In this document: one piece after another, positions 32,006 to 40,983 of the stretch
Numbering within the stretch: the stretch's first letter is position 1
Layout: each line of letters starts with the position of its first letter
Assembly (NCBI GenBank): GCA_964655245.1
Contig: CAZZLQ010000009.1
Location: 1 to 47,656 of the forward strand
DNA: 47,656 nt
Direction of reading: 5' to 3'
DNA from: JBEIHI01 sp964655245
Lineage (GTDB): Bacteria > Bdellovibrionota > UBA2394
The notes under the pieces: generated by a model
Databases searched by the model: none
Seen by the model: the letters and a program-made list of their open reading frames with translations, nothing else
What the model was told of the DNA's origin: nothing
Made by a program: the position numbers and the translations under genes

Positions 32006-32833
32006 TTAACTCCCCTCACTTAAAGGAAATAGCTGAAAGTTAAGCTGAACCACCTGGCAGCCCTTGGGACGATCGGCCTCAAAGTGAGACAAAGTCCTTC
32101 TCCTAAACTGCAAGATCATCTTCTTGATGGATTTAATCTCATCTGGGGTGAGTGCCAATGTGATCGAGGAGATGTCCCTCGTATCAGCGTCTAAATGATG
32201 AAGAGCGTGAAGGCCCCTCTGAATCATCTGCTCGTGAAATGAAAAAAGAGCAAGCGACTTCACTTCTGGTGCTGAGGCAATATTGCCACTGCTCAATTTT
32301 AAACGTCCGTTAGAACCTCGCTCGATCAGTTGCAACCGCAGCAGACAATCGATTGCAACTTCAACCTGGGCCGGCGTCACCTGCCCCATCAACCGACCGG
32401 CAATCCAACCAGAGTCCTCCTTGAAGTCAGGCAGGGAAATCAGTTCGCGAATGGCGGAAAAATACCATTTTGAAAAATACTCATATTGATCAGCCTCAAG
32501 CTCTTTGATCTCTCGAAATCGTTTCGCCTTACTGATCTTTCCGAAATAAGTATTTTTGCTTGAGCTGTCTTGAGATTGATTGAAGAGCGCCAGATTGGTC
32601 AGAAACTCTTCCTCCGATCGCGTGAGCTTGAATGCCTTGGAAAACGCCTGAATCATCTTCGTGCTCAGGTTTCGTTTTCCATCAATCACAAGCTTCAGAT
32701 AATTGTAACTCTTGATCCCAGCCATTCGAGCAAAAACCCGATAAGAGAAGCCCTTGTTGGATTTCTTTAGAAACTCATACATATCTTTGAGATAAGCGCG
32801 GTGGTGATTGTATCCAAAGATATCGGGCCTCAT
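32006..32833 (-). CDS. TIGR02147-family (DUF4423-like) putative regulator
   Basis: 275 residues, cytosolic. The N-terminus has a lambda-repressor-like helix-turn-helix with the family hallmark FSYRVFARMAGIKSYNYLKLVIDGKRNLS. Residues about 95-275 form the DUF4423-like domain (YFSKWYFSAIRELI, WIAGRLMGQVTPAQVEVAIDCLLRLQLIE) ending in the typical GCQVVQLNFQLFPLS. This family is expanded in Bdellovibrio and Fibrobacter relatives and is thought to control surface or secreted proteins, but its ligand is unknown. The next lipoprotein starts two bases after its stop. It likely regulates this operon. Confidence 0.88.
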   Translation of the reverse strand: MRPDIFGYNHHRAYLKDMYEFLKKSNKGFSYRVFARMAGIKSYNYLKLVIDGKRNLSTKMIQAFSKAFKLTRSEEEFLTNLALFNQSQDSSSKNTYFGKISKAKRFREIKELEADQYEYFSKWYFSAIRELISLPDFKEDSGWIAGRLMGQVTPAQVEVAIDCLLRLQLIERGSNGRLKLSSGNIASAPEVKSLALFSFHEQMIQRGLHALHHLDADTRDISSITLALTPDEIKSIKKMILQFRRRTLSHFEADRPKGCQVVQLNFQLFPLSEGS

Positions 32834-32856
32834 CCTATCGGTTCCTCACTTAACTG

Positions 32857-33702
32857 TTACAGAGAACTATCGTCTCCAAGCTCATCCTCGGTCTCATCCT
32901 CTGAATCATCGTCATCATGCTCACAGCTGACTCGGCTCTCGCGGAACACAGCCTCCTCGAGTCCGTCTTCGTAACCGGCACAAGTCCCCAAAGCGGGAAA
33001 CTCGGCGTTGACTAAAAAGGATCCCGGCGCAGTCTCGTGAAGATTGCCGGCTCCACTACAAGCCACCAGATCAAACTGATCAAAAATCGATGCTAAATTC
33101 ACCTCGGCCACAATAGCGTTGATCGAGCCCTCTTTAACAAGCAAACCTCCCGCAGGCTCAATATCGATTTCCTCATCCGAATTGACTGCTGTCTCAACGA
33201 CTACTCCTTCAGCCACAGTGGCGATCACATGAATGGTGGGATTAGCCTCCTCAGCGCCCTTCAATCGAATACGCTTGTAGGTTCCCGAGGGAATTTGAAA
33301 GTCCGACAGTGGAGGAGTGGACTCGCCAGTCAAGAGATCGAACACAAAGGGTCCAACAATCTTCACCTTATCCTCAACCTCAGACTCACCTTGCTCCTCA
33401 ACACAATCCGCTCGATCGTCGAGGCCTCGATGGTCGTCATTGTCTTCACAGCCGCGGCCCTCGGGCAACCAAAGCTCAATACTTTCAATCGTCACGGTAG
33501 CAGTGGAGATATCAATGCCATCACCAATGGTGAGCGCGGTCGCATTGGCTGCAGTACTGAGACGCAATCCAAATTGAGCCGTTGTGACATCTCCATCCAA
33601 CAAAAGCGAGCCTCCTCCACAACCAACAAGCCCCACTCCTAAGCCCACATTCATTGCGACAACTCGAAAATCTCCAAAAATTCCAAAATCCATTCTGAAC
33701 AT
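32857..33702 (-). CDS. Acidic-tailed lipoprotein, DUF4382-like
   Basis: 281 residues from ATG 33702, preceded by AGGAGGA at ideal distance; an upstream start at 33741 is unlikely. Lipobox LVG-C28 after a long, weakly basic n-region. Strand-rich domain with STATVTIESIELWLPEG, PFVFDLLTGESTPP, GTYKRIRLKGA, resembling DUF4382 proteins. It ends in an acidic tail (EHDDDDSEDETEDELGDDSS). The fold pattern and tail are shared with the lipoprotein at 31297-32004, so the pair probably arose by duplication around the regulator. First gene of the operon. Confidence 0.65.
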   Translation of the reverse strand: MFRMDFGIFGDFRVVAMNVGLGVGLVGCGGGSLLLDGDVTTAQFGLRLSTAANATALTIGDGIDISTATVTIESIELWLPEGRGCEDNDDHRGLDDRADCVEEQGESEVEDKVKIVGPFVFDLLTGESTPPLSDFQIPSGTYKRIRLKGAEEANPTIHVIATVAEGVVVETAVNSDEEIDIEPAGGLLVKEGSINAIVAEVNLASIFDQFDLVACSGAGNLHETAPGSFLVNAEFPALGTCAGYEDGLEEAVFRESRVSCEHDDDDSEDETEDELGDDSSL

Positions 33703-33764
33703 AACGTTCCTCCTAGACTCAGAATACAGCAGACACCTCAATGCGAGCAGTGGTCACCACCACT

Positions 33765-33784
33765 AAATGTTAACAAATGTTAAC
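33765..33784. promoter_or_regulatory. Perfect 10-bp tandem repeat, candidate operator
   Basis: AAATGTTAAC occurs twice back to back (33765-33774 and 33775-33784), each ending in the palindrome GTTAAC; a third GTTAAC lies at 33884-33889. It is about 63 bases upstream of the acidic-tailed lipoprotein/TIGR02147 operon, overlapping where its promoter should be. Two half-turn-spaced sites fit a DNA-binding regulator. Confidence 0.45.
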
Positions 33785-33896
33785 GAGCCACAAAAGCCTG
33801 ATCATGTAACCTATTGATCTTACTTGTCTTTTTTGAAATATCCGTTTACTACAGATGAGCGCTTATCACTAAAAATGCGATTTTGTTAACAGCAGC

Positions 33897-35213
33897 TCAC
33901 GATTGAATACGAGCTGAGATTTTGCCCTTCCAGAGCTGAATCAACAGCTTATCCCCAAGCTTCACATCGGAGACTTTGCGAATCACTTTACCAGACTTCT
34001 CTTCTCGAACGATGGAATAGCCGCGCTCCATGATGGTGAGAGGACTCAAGAGTCTCAGCTTTTGCTCAAGCTGTTGAACTTTCCAACGAATTCGCTCAAT
34101 GGGAATCTTCTGACTCGTGCGGAGCTTCTCCCATGCCAACTCAAGCCTGTGTGAAAAGGTTTTTAGTCGTACGATCGGAGATCCCTGACCAAGCCTCAGC
34201 TTCAACCTTTCAAATCTCAGATGAACCTGCCCCACTCGATCGCGAAGTCTGTATTCGAGACGTTGGATGAGCTCATCGACGCGCATCTCCGTGTATTCAA
34301 GACGGCCGGTCATCTTTTGAGCTAAACGCGAAATGAGATGGTCCAAATGCTGCATCAACTCATATCGACTGCCAACGACGAGTTCAGCGGCAGCAGAGGG
34401 AGTTGGAGCCCGCAAGTCAGCCACGAAATCAGCAATTGTAAAATCAATCTCATGTCCTACAGCGGAGATCACCGGAATCTTTGATTGATAGATCGCTCTA
34501 GCCACTACTTCTTCATTGAAGGCCCACAGGTCCTCGATACTTCCTCCCCCACGGCCGACAATCATGACATCGACTTCGGGAAAGAAGGCATTAAGATATC
34601 TGATTCCATCGGCAACCTCCTGACCCGCACCAACCCCTTGAACCTTGGCTGGGTAGATCAAGATGTGAAGCCCCGCAAAACGCCGATTCAAAACATTCAA
34701 CATATCTCGAATCGCTGCTCCATTGGGAGCCGTGACGATACCAACACACTTCGGAAACCGCGGCAGAGGCCGCTTTCGAGCTGGGGAAAATAGCCCCTCG
34801 GCCTCTAACTTCTTTTTTAACTGCTCAAAGGCAAGCTGCAGCGCGCCCAACCCTTCGGGTTCAAGGCGTGTCACAATGATCTGATAATTGCCTCTTGGGG
34901 CGTAAACTGAGATTCGTCCAACAGCAACAACCTTGAGGCCATCCTGCATTTGAAATTTTATCTTTGAGTTCTCACCCCGAAACATCACCGCAGTTAATGC
35001 AGCTCGCTCGTCTTTGAGTGAGAAATAAAAATGACCGGAAGGATGCGGCTTGAAATTGCTGATCTCACCAACAACGACAACCTCGGAAAAACCTCGCTCC
35101 AAAACAGATTTGATTTGCTCTGTGAGATCCCCAACTGCAAGGGGGCTTTCGATCGTTCCCAAACCTCGTTTAGAAGCCTCTCGAAAACCCGAACTAAAAT
35201 CGGAAACCGACAT
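33897..35213 (-). CDS. xseA: Exodeoxyribonuclease VII large subunit
   Basis: Catalytic subunit of the single-strand DNA exonuclease used in repair. 438 residues from ATG 35213; a TTG at 35243 is also in frame. N-terminal OB-fold (VVVVGEISNFKPHPSGHFYFSLKD), then the catalytic domain with CVGIVTAPNGAAIRDM, VMIVGRGGGSIEDLWAFN and VISAVGHEIDFTIADFVADLRAPTPSAAAEL, then a long coiled coil and C-terminal RGYSIV. xseB is not adjacent. Follows the large helical-repeat gene by 14-44 bases. Confidence 0.95.
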   Translation of the reverse strand: MSVSDFSSGFREASKRGLGTIESPLAVGDLTEQIKSVLERGFSEVVVVGEISNFKPHPSGHFYFSLKDERAALTAVMFRGENSKIKFQMQDGLKVVAVGRISVYAPRGNYQIIVTRLEPEGLGALQLAFEQLKKKLEAEGLFSPARKRPLPRFPKCVGIVTAPNGAAIRDMLNVLNRRFAGLHILIYPAKVQGVGAGQEVADGIRYLNAFFPEVDVMIVGRGGGSIEDLWAFNEEVVARAIYQSKIPVISAVGHEIDFTIADFVADLRAPTPSAAAELVVGSRYELMQHLDHLISRLAQKMTGRLEYTEMRVDELIQRLEYRLRDRVGQVHLRFERLKLRLGQGSPIVRLKTFSHRLELAWEKLRTSQKIPIERIRWKVQQLEQKLRLLSPLTIMERGYSIVREEKSGKVIRKVSDVKLGDKLLIQLWKGKISARIQS

Positions 35214-35257
35214 CAACTCAGGACTACGATAAAATAATCTCAAAGCCTACGAGTTTC

Positions 35258-38200
35258 TCAACGCGGGATAATACCGCATCGCTGGCGATGATCATCAAAA
35301 CTTCGACCCAGGAAAAACACAAGAAGCGCCGCCAAAAATGGCAGCTTATTGACGAGGACTTGGGGTCTTAGTTTGAGAACCTGGGGGTCAATGAGGCTTT
35401 CATGGATAGCCAGCCAAACCCAAAGCCGAATCAACTTGGCAATGGGCGCTCCCGAAACGAGCATCCCCATAAAAAATCGTTCGATTAACTTGCGATCCTC
35501 GTACAACCCCCGGCTTCGATCCTGTTGAAGTTGGAATAGTCCCACACTAATGGCCGCCCACATTTCCTCATCAAGAATGTCAAAGAACTGGGGACTCAAT
35601 TCAATAGCCATGGGATCTAGGAATATGCGAAACGGAGTTGGAAGCGAATTTCGTAGCAAAATCACTGGGGGCTTTTTCACACCATATGACTTCGCCAGAC
35701 GTGTCGTGATTCTCTGGGCCGCCTCAAGAAATTCATGGGGCTCCGACTTACTGCGATCAAAGGGCAGGTGACTTAAGTACTGAACAAAGGATCCCCAAGC
35801 CTCAACAGGAGACGCTCCTTCGGTAAACCCAAGGAGTTCATATCCCCTCTTCTTCACTTCCATAGAAGGAGGCGAGGCTGCTCCATCAAGCTCATCACCG
35901 TAGAATGCCTCCCACAAGAGCACGGCCCGGTAATCAAACACGGCACGCTCTCTCAAGACATCAGCATGAAGTGGCGAGTATTGCGATGCGCGCTCGATGA
36001 ATTCCTTTCGCAAATGCTTCAACCGAAAGGCTGAATCAGCAGACAGCAATACATCAAGTCCTTGTACAACCCACGATTCAAGCTGGGTGGCTTGAAAAAT
36101 CTGATCCACGAGAAAGCGCTGCATCTCTTCAATCAGCCGCCCCTGAAAAGCAAGAGTTGAGAGGCGTTCAAGCAAGGTTGCTCGCTCCGAAGCTCCCACT
36201 CGCAGCCACTCTTGAACGGCAAATCGCCACGCGCGAGGATAATCCTGGATACGCTCAAACAACGCTGAGATAGCTCGCAAGGTATTGACCTCAAGACCTC
36301 CGTGCGTCTCCAGAAACTTCGAAACATCAAAAATCTGTTGAGCGTACCGCTCGCGATCGATCACCGGAACGCCTTTTTGCAGGCTCAATACATGGCGCGC
36401 AATATCCATTTGATGGTTCAAAACGGGATGAAACTTGATTTGCTCAAGATAGAAATCAACAGCTTTTTGAAGTTCGTTGCGCTTCTCCGCCCACTCAGCC
36501 TGCAGACCGAGTCGAACATAGTCCTCTTGAATGCTCTGAATCGCCAAATGAACTCGAGAGTCCGTTGACCCCACCATCAGCTTTCGTATCCACTCTTCTT
36601 TGAGCCGATCTGTCGGAACTCGTGCGAGGACCGTGAGCATCAAACTGTATTCCTCGTACTGATCCAACATCTCAAGATAAAGCTGCCAGGGAAACTCACT
36701 CGATGAATCCAGTTGAGGAGCGAAAACCTCGAGATACTTCTTATTGGTCTGCCATCCCCACTCAATCCATCTCCACTGGCGCGCAGAGAGTTTTCGAACC
36801 GAGCGTTCGTGGAGATAATCAAGAACCTCACTCAACCAGCGGCCCGCTACTTCTTTGCTCACTCGGTCTTTTGCATCCCACAAGAGATCGAGAACATCGT
36901 CAGTAATCAGTTCTCGAGGAATCCCCGTGAGGACAAAACGCGATAGTAGAACTTGCTGAGTCTCCGCTGGAGTTAAATAGGAAAGAGCGGTCGTCAACTC
37001 ATCGGAGCTCAACTCAGCTCCGGCAACGGAGGCGCTTCGACTCAAGGATAACTGATCCGCCAAATAGCCCCGAACAAGTGGTGAGGCGGATAGATACCCC
37101 TTCTTGAGATCATCCAAGATCCAATCGAGAGGGAGATTCACCCTCTGAATGGCGTACTCATAGAAATCCTGCGAACAACCCAAACTTCTGAGTCGATCAA
37201 ACCAAAGAACACGGTTTGTGCTTTTATCAAAGGCACGCTCCAAATTCTTACGAACAACCTCTGACTCCTTGAAATCCTGAGGGAGCTTACGCGGCTCGGA
37301 GTTTTCCACCGGATCTCTTTGTCGTACAGCCCACAAAAACAAAAAACGCTCCTCGTTAGGAAACTTCAACAAAGCTTCTGACAAAGCGGCCGGCTGAAGT
37401 TCGACTCTTATCTGCCAGAGCGCTAATGATTCAGGATCAAGATCAACGGGCAAAGCATCCCATGTGTCTGACTCAAAAAAATTAGCCCAATGTCGAACGA
37501 ATGGCGGCTCAACCCATTGCTCAGGGGCAAACAAAATTTGTCGCATCCGATAAAGAGCTTCCGGACTAAGATCATGAGATTTCCAAAAAGCGTGCCCCAA
37601 CAAATGACTCGTCAGACTCTCCGCTTCAAACTCGAGGATTTCCTTGAGTGTCTCACGCCAAAGCGGGCTCATTATGGAATCATCCGCCTTCTCAACTCTA
37701 AACTGAGCGGTCTTTAGCAATCGCTTAACTGTGACCCCATCCTTGACGGAATACGCACTGCAGAGACGTCGCGAGAGATCCGCATCAAACAGCATTCTTC
37801 CGAGCTCATCGCCTAATTTGCGGACCCAGGGATCCTGGAAAAAATGCGCGTAACACTGACTGGCGAGCTGAGCATTCTTGAGTCGAAGATCAGCATGTCG
37901 ACCTAGAAAATAAAAGGAAACCTGGGGTAAAGCCTTAGCCGCAAAAAACTCCACATCCTCCAACTTAAAGTGATCAATCATATGCTCGAGGAGGTAGGGC
38001 AAATGCGTCAGATTTTGAGGCCGATCAACATAGGCCCGAAGTACATTCAGATGCCCTTGCAAGAACCCTTCGTAAAGACGCAGCGAAGGGGGTCGATCAA
38101 CTTTTGAAAATGAAGGCCGCTTTCCCAGCTTCCAAAGGACAATGTAGCTGGCTTGCTCAAAACGGGGCTGCTGGAGACAGCGCTGAAACTCTTCAACGGC

Positions 38201-38329
38201 CTTTTGGTTATCACGCAACTTCAGAAGTTGGATCCAACCCAACTCCCATGCGTGGCCAGATCGGGCAGCATAAAATTGCTTTAACCCGGTCCAATTCTCT
38301 AATCGAATGAGTTCCGCCTCTCTATCCAC
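35258..38329 (-). CDS. Large helical-repeat (TPR-like) protein, unknown function
   Basis: 1023 residues, no signal peptide. The chain is almost entirely helical and rich in Leu, Glu, Arg and Trp; the repeats resemble TPR or related alpha-solenoids (for example AVEEFQRCLQQPRFEQASYI, AVDFYLEQIKFHPVLNHQMD, AWRFAVQEWLRVGASERATL). Near 880-945, PPVILLRNSLPTPFRIFLDPM and EEMWAAISVGLFQLQQ resemble the region of large delta-proteobacterial repeat proteins that mimics an M48-type fold without HExxH. A late hydrophobic segment (FLAALLVFFLG) sits near the C-terminus. Lies in an ftsE-to-xseA run; its role may be scaffolding of envelope machinery, which is inference. Confidence 0.65.
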   Translation of the reverse strand: MDREAELIRLENWTGLKQFYAARSGHAWELGWIQLLKLRDNQKAVEEFQRCLQQPRFEQASYIVLWKLGKRPSFSKVDRPPSLRLYEGFLQGHLNVLRAYVDRPQNLTHLPYLLEHMIDHFKLEDVEFFAAKALPQVSFYFLGRHADLRLKNAQLASQCYAHFFQDPWVRKLGDELGRMLFDADLSRRLCSAYSVKDGVTVKRLLKTAQFRVEKADDSIMSPLWRETLKEILEFEAESLTSHLLGHAFWKSHDLSPEALYRMRQILFAPEQWVEPPFVRHWANFFESDTWDALPVDLDPESLALWQIRVELQPAALSEALLKFPNEERFLFLWAVRQRDPVENSEPRKLPQDFKESEVVRKNLERAFDKSTNRVLWFDRLRSLGCSQDFYEYAIQRVNLPLDWILDDLKKGYLSASPLVRGYLADQLSLSRSASVAGAELSSDELTTALSYLTPAETQQVLLSRFVLTGIPRELITDDVLDLLWDAKDRVSKEVAGRWLSEVLDYLHERSVRKLSARQWRWIEWGWQTNKKYLEVFAPQLDSSSEFPWQLYLEMLDQYEEYSLMLTVLARVPTDRLKEEWIRKLMVGSTDSRVHLAIQSIQEDYVRLGLQAEWAEKRNELQKAVDFYLEQIKFHPVLNHQMDIARHVLSLQKGVPVIDRERYAQQIFDVSKFLETHGGLEVNTLRAISALFERIQDYPRAWRFAVQEWLRVGASERATLLERLSTLAFQGRLIEEMQRFLVDQIFQATQLESWVVQGLDVLLSADSAFRLKHLRKEFIERASQYSPLHADVLRERAVFDYRAVLLWEAFYGDELDGAASPPSMEVKKRGYELLGFTEGASPVEAWGSFVQYLSHLPFDRSKSEPHEFLEAAQRITTRLAKSYGVKKPPVILLRNSLPTPFRIFLDPMAIELSPQFFDILDEEMWAAISVGLFQLQQDRSRGLYEDRKLIERFFMGMLVSGAPIAKLIRLWVWLAIHESLIDPQVLKLRPQVLVNKLPFLAALLVFFLGRSFDDHRQRCGIIPR

Positions 38330-38364
38330 TCGCCCTTAAAATTTAGTCAAATCGGGCAGGCTTG

Positions 38365-39675
38365 TCATTGAGGCTTTTCAGCGGAGGCTCTTTTTTGAAT
38401 TTCGGCCTTGAGTATTTCAATACCTTTTGCCAGCTGGTAATCTTCCTTCTCAAGCTCTGTCAACTTCGCCTTATCAACAGCAGACTGAGCTTTCTGTTTT
38501 GCACGAACCTCTTCTGACTTGTGCTCTTCTTTTCCAACAAGATGCCCGGGAAGATCGCGCTCTTTCACGCCCTCAGATGGGGCATCAAGAGCTTCAACAA
38601 CGACATCAGGAGTAATCCCAAGACCCTGAATTGTTCGACCCGATGGCGTGTAATACAACTGAGTGGTCAACTTCAAACCACTTCCGTCCTCAAGAGGAAT
38701 CACTTCTTGAACAGACCCCTTACCGAAGGTCTGAACTCCAACGATGAGGGCTCGCTTGTGATCCTGAAGCGCACCCGCCACAATCTCACTCGCCGATGCT
38801 GAGCCACCATTAACCAAAACAACGATTGGATAGTTGGGCTGGGTCCCGGGACCGGAAGCATAGCTCTTATTCATCTGAGTTTGCTCGCGCCCTTGAGTAT
38901 AAACAATCAGGCCATCTTCTAGGAAATAATCAGCCACATCCACAGCCTGGCTCAGCAATCCACCCGGATTGTTTCTAAGGTCCAAAATCAGGCCCTTGAT
39001 CTCACCTTGCTTTGCAAAGTCTCGAACGGACTTCTTCATCTCATCGGATGTCTTTTCTTTGAACTGACTTAGTTTGACGATGGGAACACCATCGACAGCT
39101 TTGCTGGTAACGCTCTTCACATTGATAACAGCGCGCTTGATCCGAAAGACGAGCGGCTTTTCTTCCTTTTCTCGTCTGACAGTCAATTCAACCCATGTTC
39201 CAGGCTTGCCCCTCATGAGCTTTACAGCCTCAAACAGCGAAAGTTTCTCGGTCGACTGATCGTTAATCTTGACGATGATGTCGCCCGTCTTCAATCCCGC
39301 TTCAGAAGCTGGAGTTCCTTCGATCGGTGTCATCACCGTCAGCAGTTTGTTCTTAGTGGAAATCTCAATGCCTACGCCACCAAACTGACCCTTGGTATCC
39401 TGTTGCATCTCCTGAAACTCTTCCCGGGAGAAGAACGCGGAATGGGGATCCAAGCTATCAAGCATTCCTCGTATGGCACCTTGAACGACAGTTTTATCGT
39501 TGGGCACTTCCACGTAGCGATCTTTTACCGTCTTAAAGACGCGGGAAAAAATCTGAAGCTCCTTGTAAGCCTCTCGATCCTTCTCACGAGAGAACAAATA
39601 CGTCCAAGCGCCTCCCCCCAAAAATGAAACGAGGGAAAAAACGACGACCATTCCAAAGACTCGATTTGATTTCAT
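38365..39675 (-). CDS. ctpA: Carboxyl-terminal processing protease (S41)
   Basis: 436 residues. An N-terminal membrane anchor (GMVVVFSLVSFLGGGAWTYL) is followed by a PDZ domain (about 98-175; GQFGGVGIEI, LKTGDIIVKIND) and the S41 core. The catalytic Ser/Lys dyad is Ser294 (NGGSASASE) and Lys319 (QTFGKGSVQ). LDLRNNPGGLL is also typical. It trims C-termini of envelope proteins or peptidoglycan enzymes in the periplasm. Ten bases separate it from the coiled-coil gene of the ftsEX unit, an arrangement seen in several bacteria where CtpA regulates cell-wall enzymes. C-terminal tail (AKQKAQSAVDKAKL) is a helix. Confidence 0.95.
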   Translation of the reverse strand: MKSNRVFGMVVVFSLVSFLGGGAWTYLFSREKDREAYKELQIFSRVFKTVKDRYVEVPNDKTVVQGAIRGMLDSLDPHSAFFSREEFQEMQQDTKGQFGGVGIEISTKNKLLTVMTPIEGTPASEAGLKTGDIIVKINDQSTEKLSLFEAVKLMRGKPGTWVELTVRREKEEKPLVFRIKRAVINVKSVTSKAVDGVPIVKLSQFKEKTSDEMKKSVRDFAKQGEIKGLILDLRNNPGGLLSQAVDVADYFLEDGLIVYTQGREQTQMNKSYASGPGTQPNYPIVVLVNGGSASASEIVAGALQDHKRALIVGVQTFGKGSVQEVIPLEDGSGLKLTTQLYYTPSGRTIQGLGITPDVVVEALDAPSEGVKERDLPGHLVGKEEHKSEEVRAKQKAQSAVDKAKLTELEKEDYQLAKGIEILKAEIQKRASAEKPQ

Positions 39676-39685
39676 GAACTCACTC

Positions 39686-40192
39686 CTACAGCTTAGGTTT
39701 CGCTGCCTTTGATTTTTTCTGAAGATCTTTTAATTCCTCTAACTGAAGCTTAAGAAAACTTTGCTTCTTTTCCAAAGCCACCATTTTTGACTCATACTCA
39801 CCCTGAAGCTGAATCGCTCTTCGCAAATGAAGCTCGCGATCGGCCATCAGCTTGAGCGGCTCAGCGATCAATCGAGATCGCAACTCCTCAATGAGAGCCC
39901 GACCCTCTTGTCGCTCCGACCAGGAGGCTCTTTGAGAATTTAGCGATAAAGCGGGCCATGATAGTAAGGGTAAAAGCACCTTGTTAAACTTTGCCTCAAA
40001 GCTTTTCTCATAGCCCTTAAGCTCACCTTCAATCTCTGCCCTCAACCCAACAATCGCCTTTGTGCTAGCCTTGAGGTCCGCCACCTCTTCTCTGGATTGC
40101 CGGATACGATTTTCAAGAGATCGGATGGTCGAAGCCCCAAACGCTTGCTGCGGTAGCAACGAGATCAGGAGAATGACCCAACAGGCTCTCAT
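39686..40192 (-). CDS. Short exported coiled-coil protein in the EnvC position
   Basis: 168 residues from ATG 40192, which overlaps the ftsX stop (ATGA), so coupled to it; longer readings into ftsX are spurious. Signal peptide MRACWVILLISLLPQQAFG. The rest is heptad-rich coiled coil (SLENRIRQSREEVADLKAST, RRAIQLQGEYESKMVALEKK) with a short linker at LLPLLSWPALSLNS. EnvC, which normally follows ftsX and activates amidases, has such a coiled coil plus a LytM domain; here the LytM domain is entirely absent. It may be a FtsEX effector that signals without its own LytM part. Role inferred from context. Confidence 0.65.
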   Translation of the reverse strand: MRACWVILLISLLPQQAFGASTIRSLENRIRQSREEVADLKASTKAIVGLRAEIEGELKGYEKSFEAKFNKVLLPLLSWPALSLNSQRASWSERQEGRALIEELRSRLIAEPLKLMADRELHLRRAIQLQGEYESKMVALEKKQSFLKLQLEELKDLQKKSKAAKPKL

Positions 40193-40983
40193 CCAAAAAC
40201 AACCTTCCCAAATCGATGACGAAACAAAACAGCCGCAATCAGAGATGCAACGGCAATAGAAGCGAAGAAATATCCGAACCATACTGTTGAGGGCAGTGAA
40301 ACCCACGACCAGGAGATGACTGACTGAATTTGGTGCGAGATAAAGTAAGCTGCCACTCCAGACAGCGCAGCAGCCAAACCGACTCTCAGAATTTGAGATC
40401 CTAATAGAGGCATGAAAAGCTTTAATGGCTTTGCTCCAAGCATCTTCATCAACGACCAACGCGCCGATTCCTCCACCATGATTCTTTCGATGTTGAAATA
40501 CAAAACTAAGCCCAAGGTCAGGAGCCAAAGAGAGAGCAAGACGAGCGTCAATCCATCAAGAAACTGAATCAACTTGTGAGGCGGCTCATGTAAAATCTGT
40601 TGCGCAACGATACTTTCAATCGTACCGAGTCCCTTGACAAAAAGTCCTGCGTCCTTGACCACAATCACCGCGGAAATGGGGAAGAACTTGAGATCAAGTG
40701 GCTCGATGACATTTCTCATTTCGGGATAGAGCTCAGCCAACTTTTCCTTGTTGTCTTTCGAATTGAAAACATCGTAGGAAATCACCTGGGAGTTGTTGTC
40801 GAGAAACTTTCTTAACTCCGATTGATCTTCACCCTTCAAAACAACTGAGACCTTGGGATTTTTAAACTCAGAGGCAAGGCCTTGATTAAGATTGAAAGAG
40901 CTCCAATAACACAAAAGCAATAGCCCCCCCATCAAAACAAAGGCTGTCAAAAGGGCGGCTTCCTTAATGAGAAACTTCAACAT
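40189..40983 (-). CDS. ftsX: Cell-division ABC permease FtsX
   Basis: 264 residues, four membrane segments: one N-terminal (about 11-30), then about 160-180, 205-225 and 240-258. A large periplasmic loop (VVLKGEDQSELRKFLDNNS...AELYPEM) follows the first segment, the FtsX signature, with YFNIERIMVEESARWSLMKMLGA typical of the cytosolic turn. With FtsE it couples ATP hydrolysis to peptidoglycan hydrolase control at the septum. It overlaps ftsE by 20 bases and the coiled-coil gene by four. Confidence 0.9.
   Translation of the reverse strand: MLKFLIKEAALLTAFVLMGGLLLLCYWSSFNLNQGLASEFKNPKVSVVLKGEDQSELRKFLDNNSQVISYDVFNSKDNKEKLAELYPEMRNVIEPLDLKFFPISAVIVVKDAGLFVKGLGTIESIVAQQILHEPPHKLIQFLDGLTLVLLSLWLLTLGLVLYFNIERIMVEESARWSLMKMLGAKPLKLFMPLLGSQILRVGLAAALSGVAAYFISHQIQSVISWSWVSLPSTVWFGYFFASIAVASLIAAVLFRHRFGKVVFG

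Noticed and set aside
40193..40528. Longer N-terminus of the coiled-coil gene
   Set aside because: Overlaps ftsX in another frame; the ATG at 40192 has a signal peptide and an ATGA overlap.
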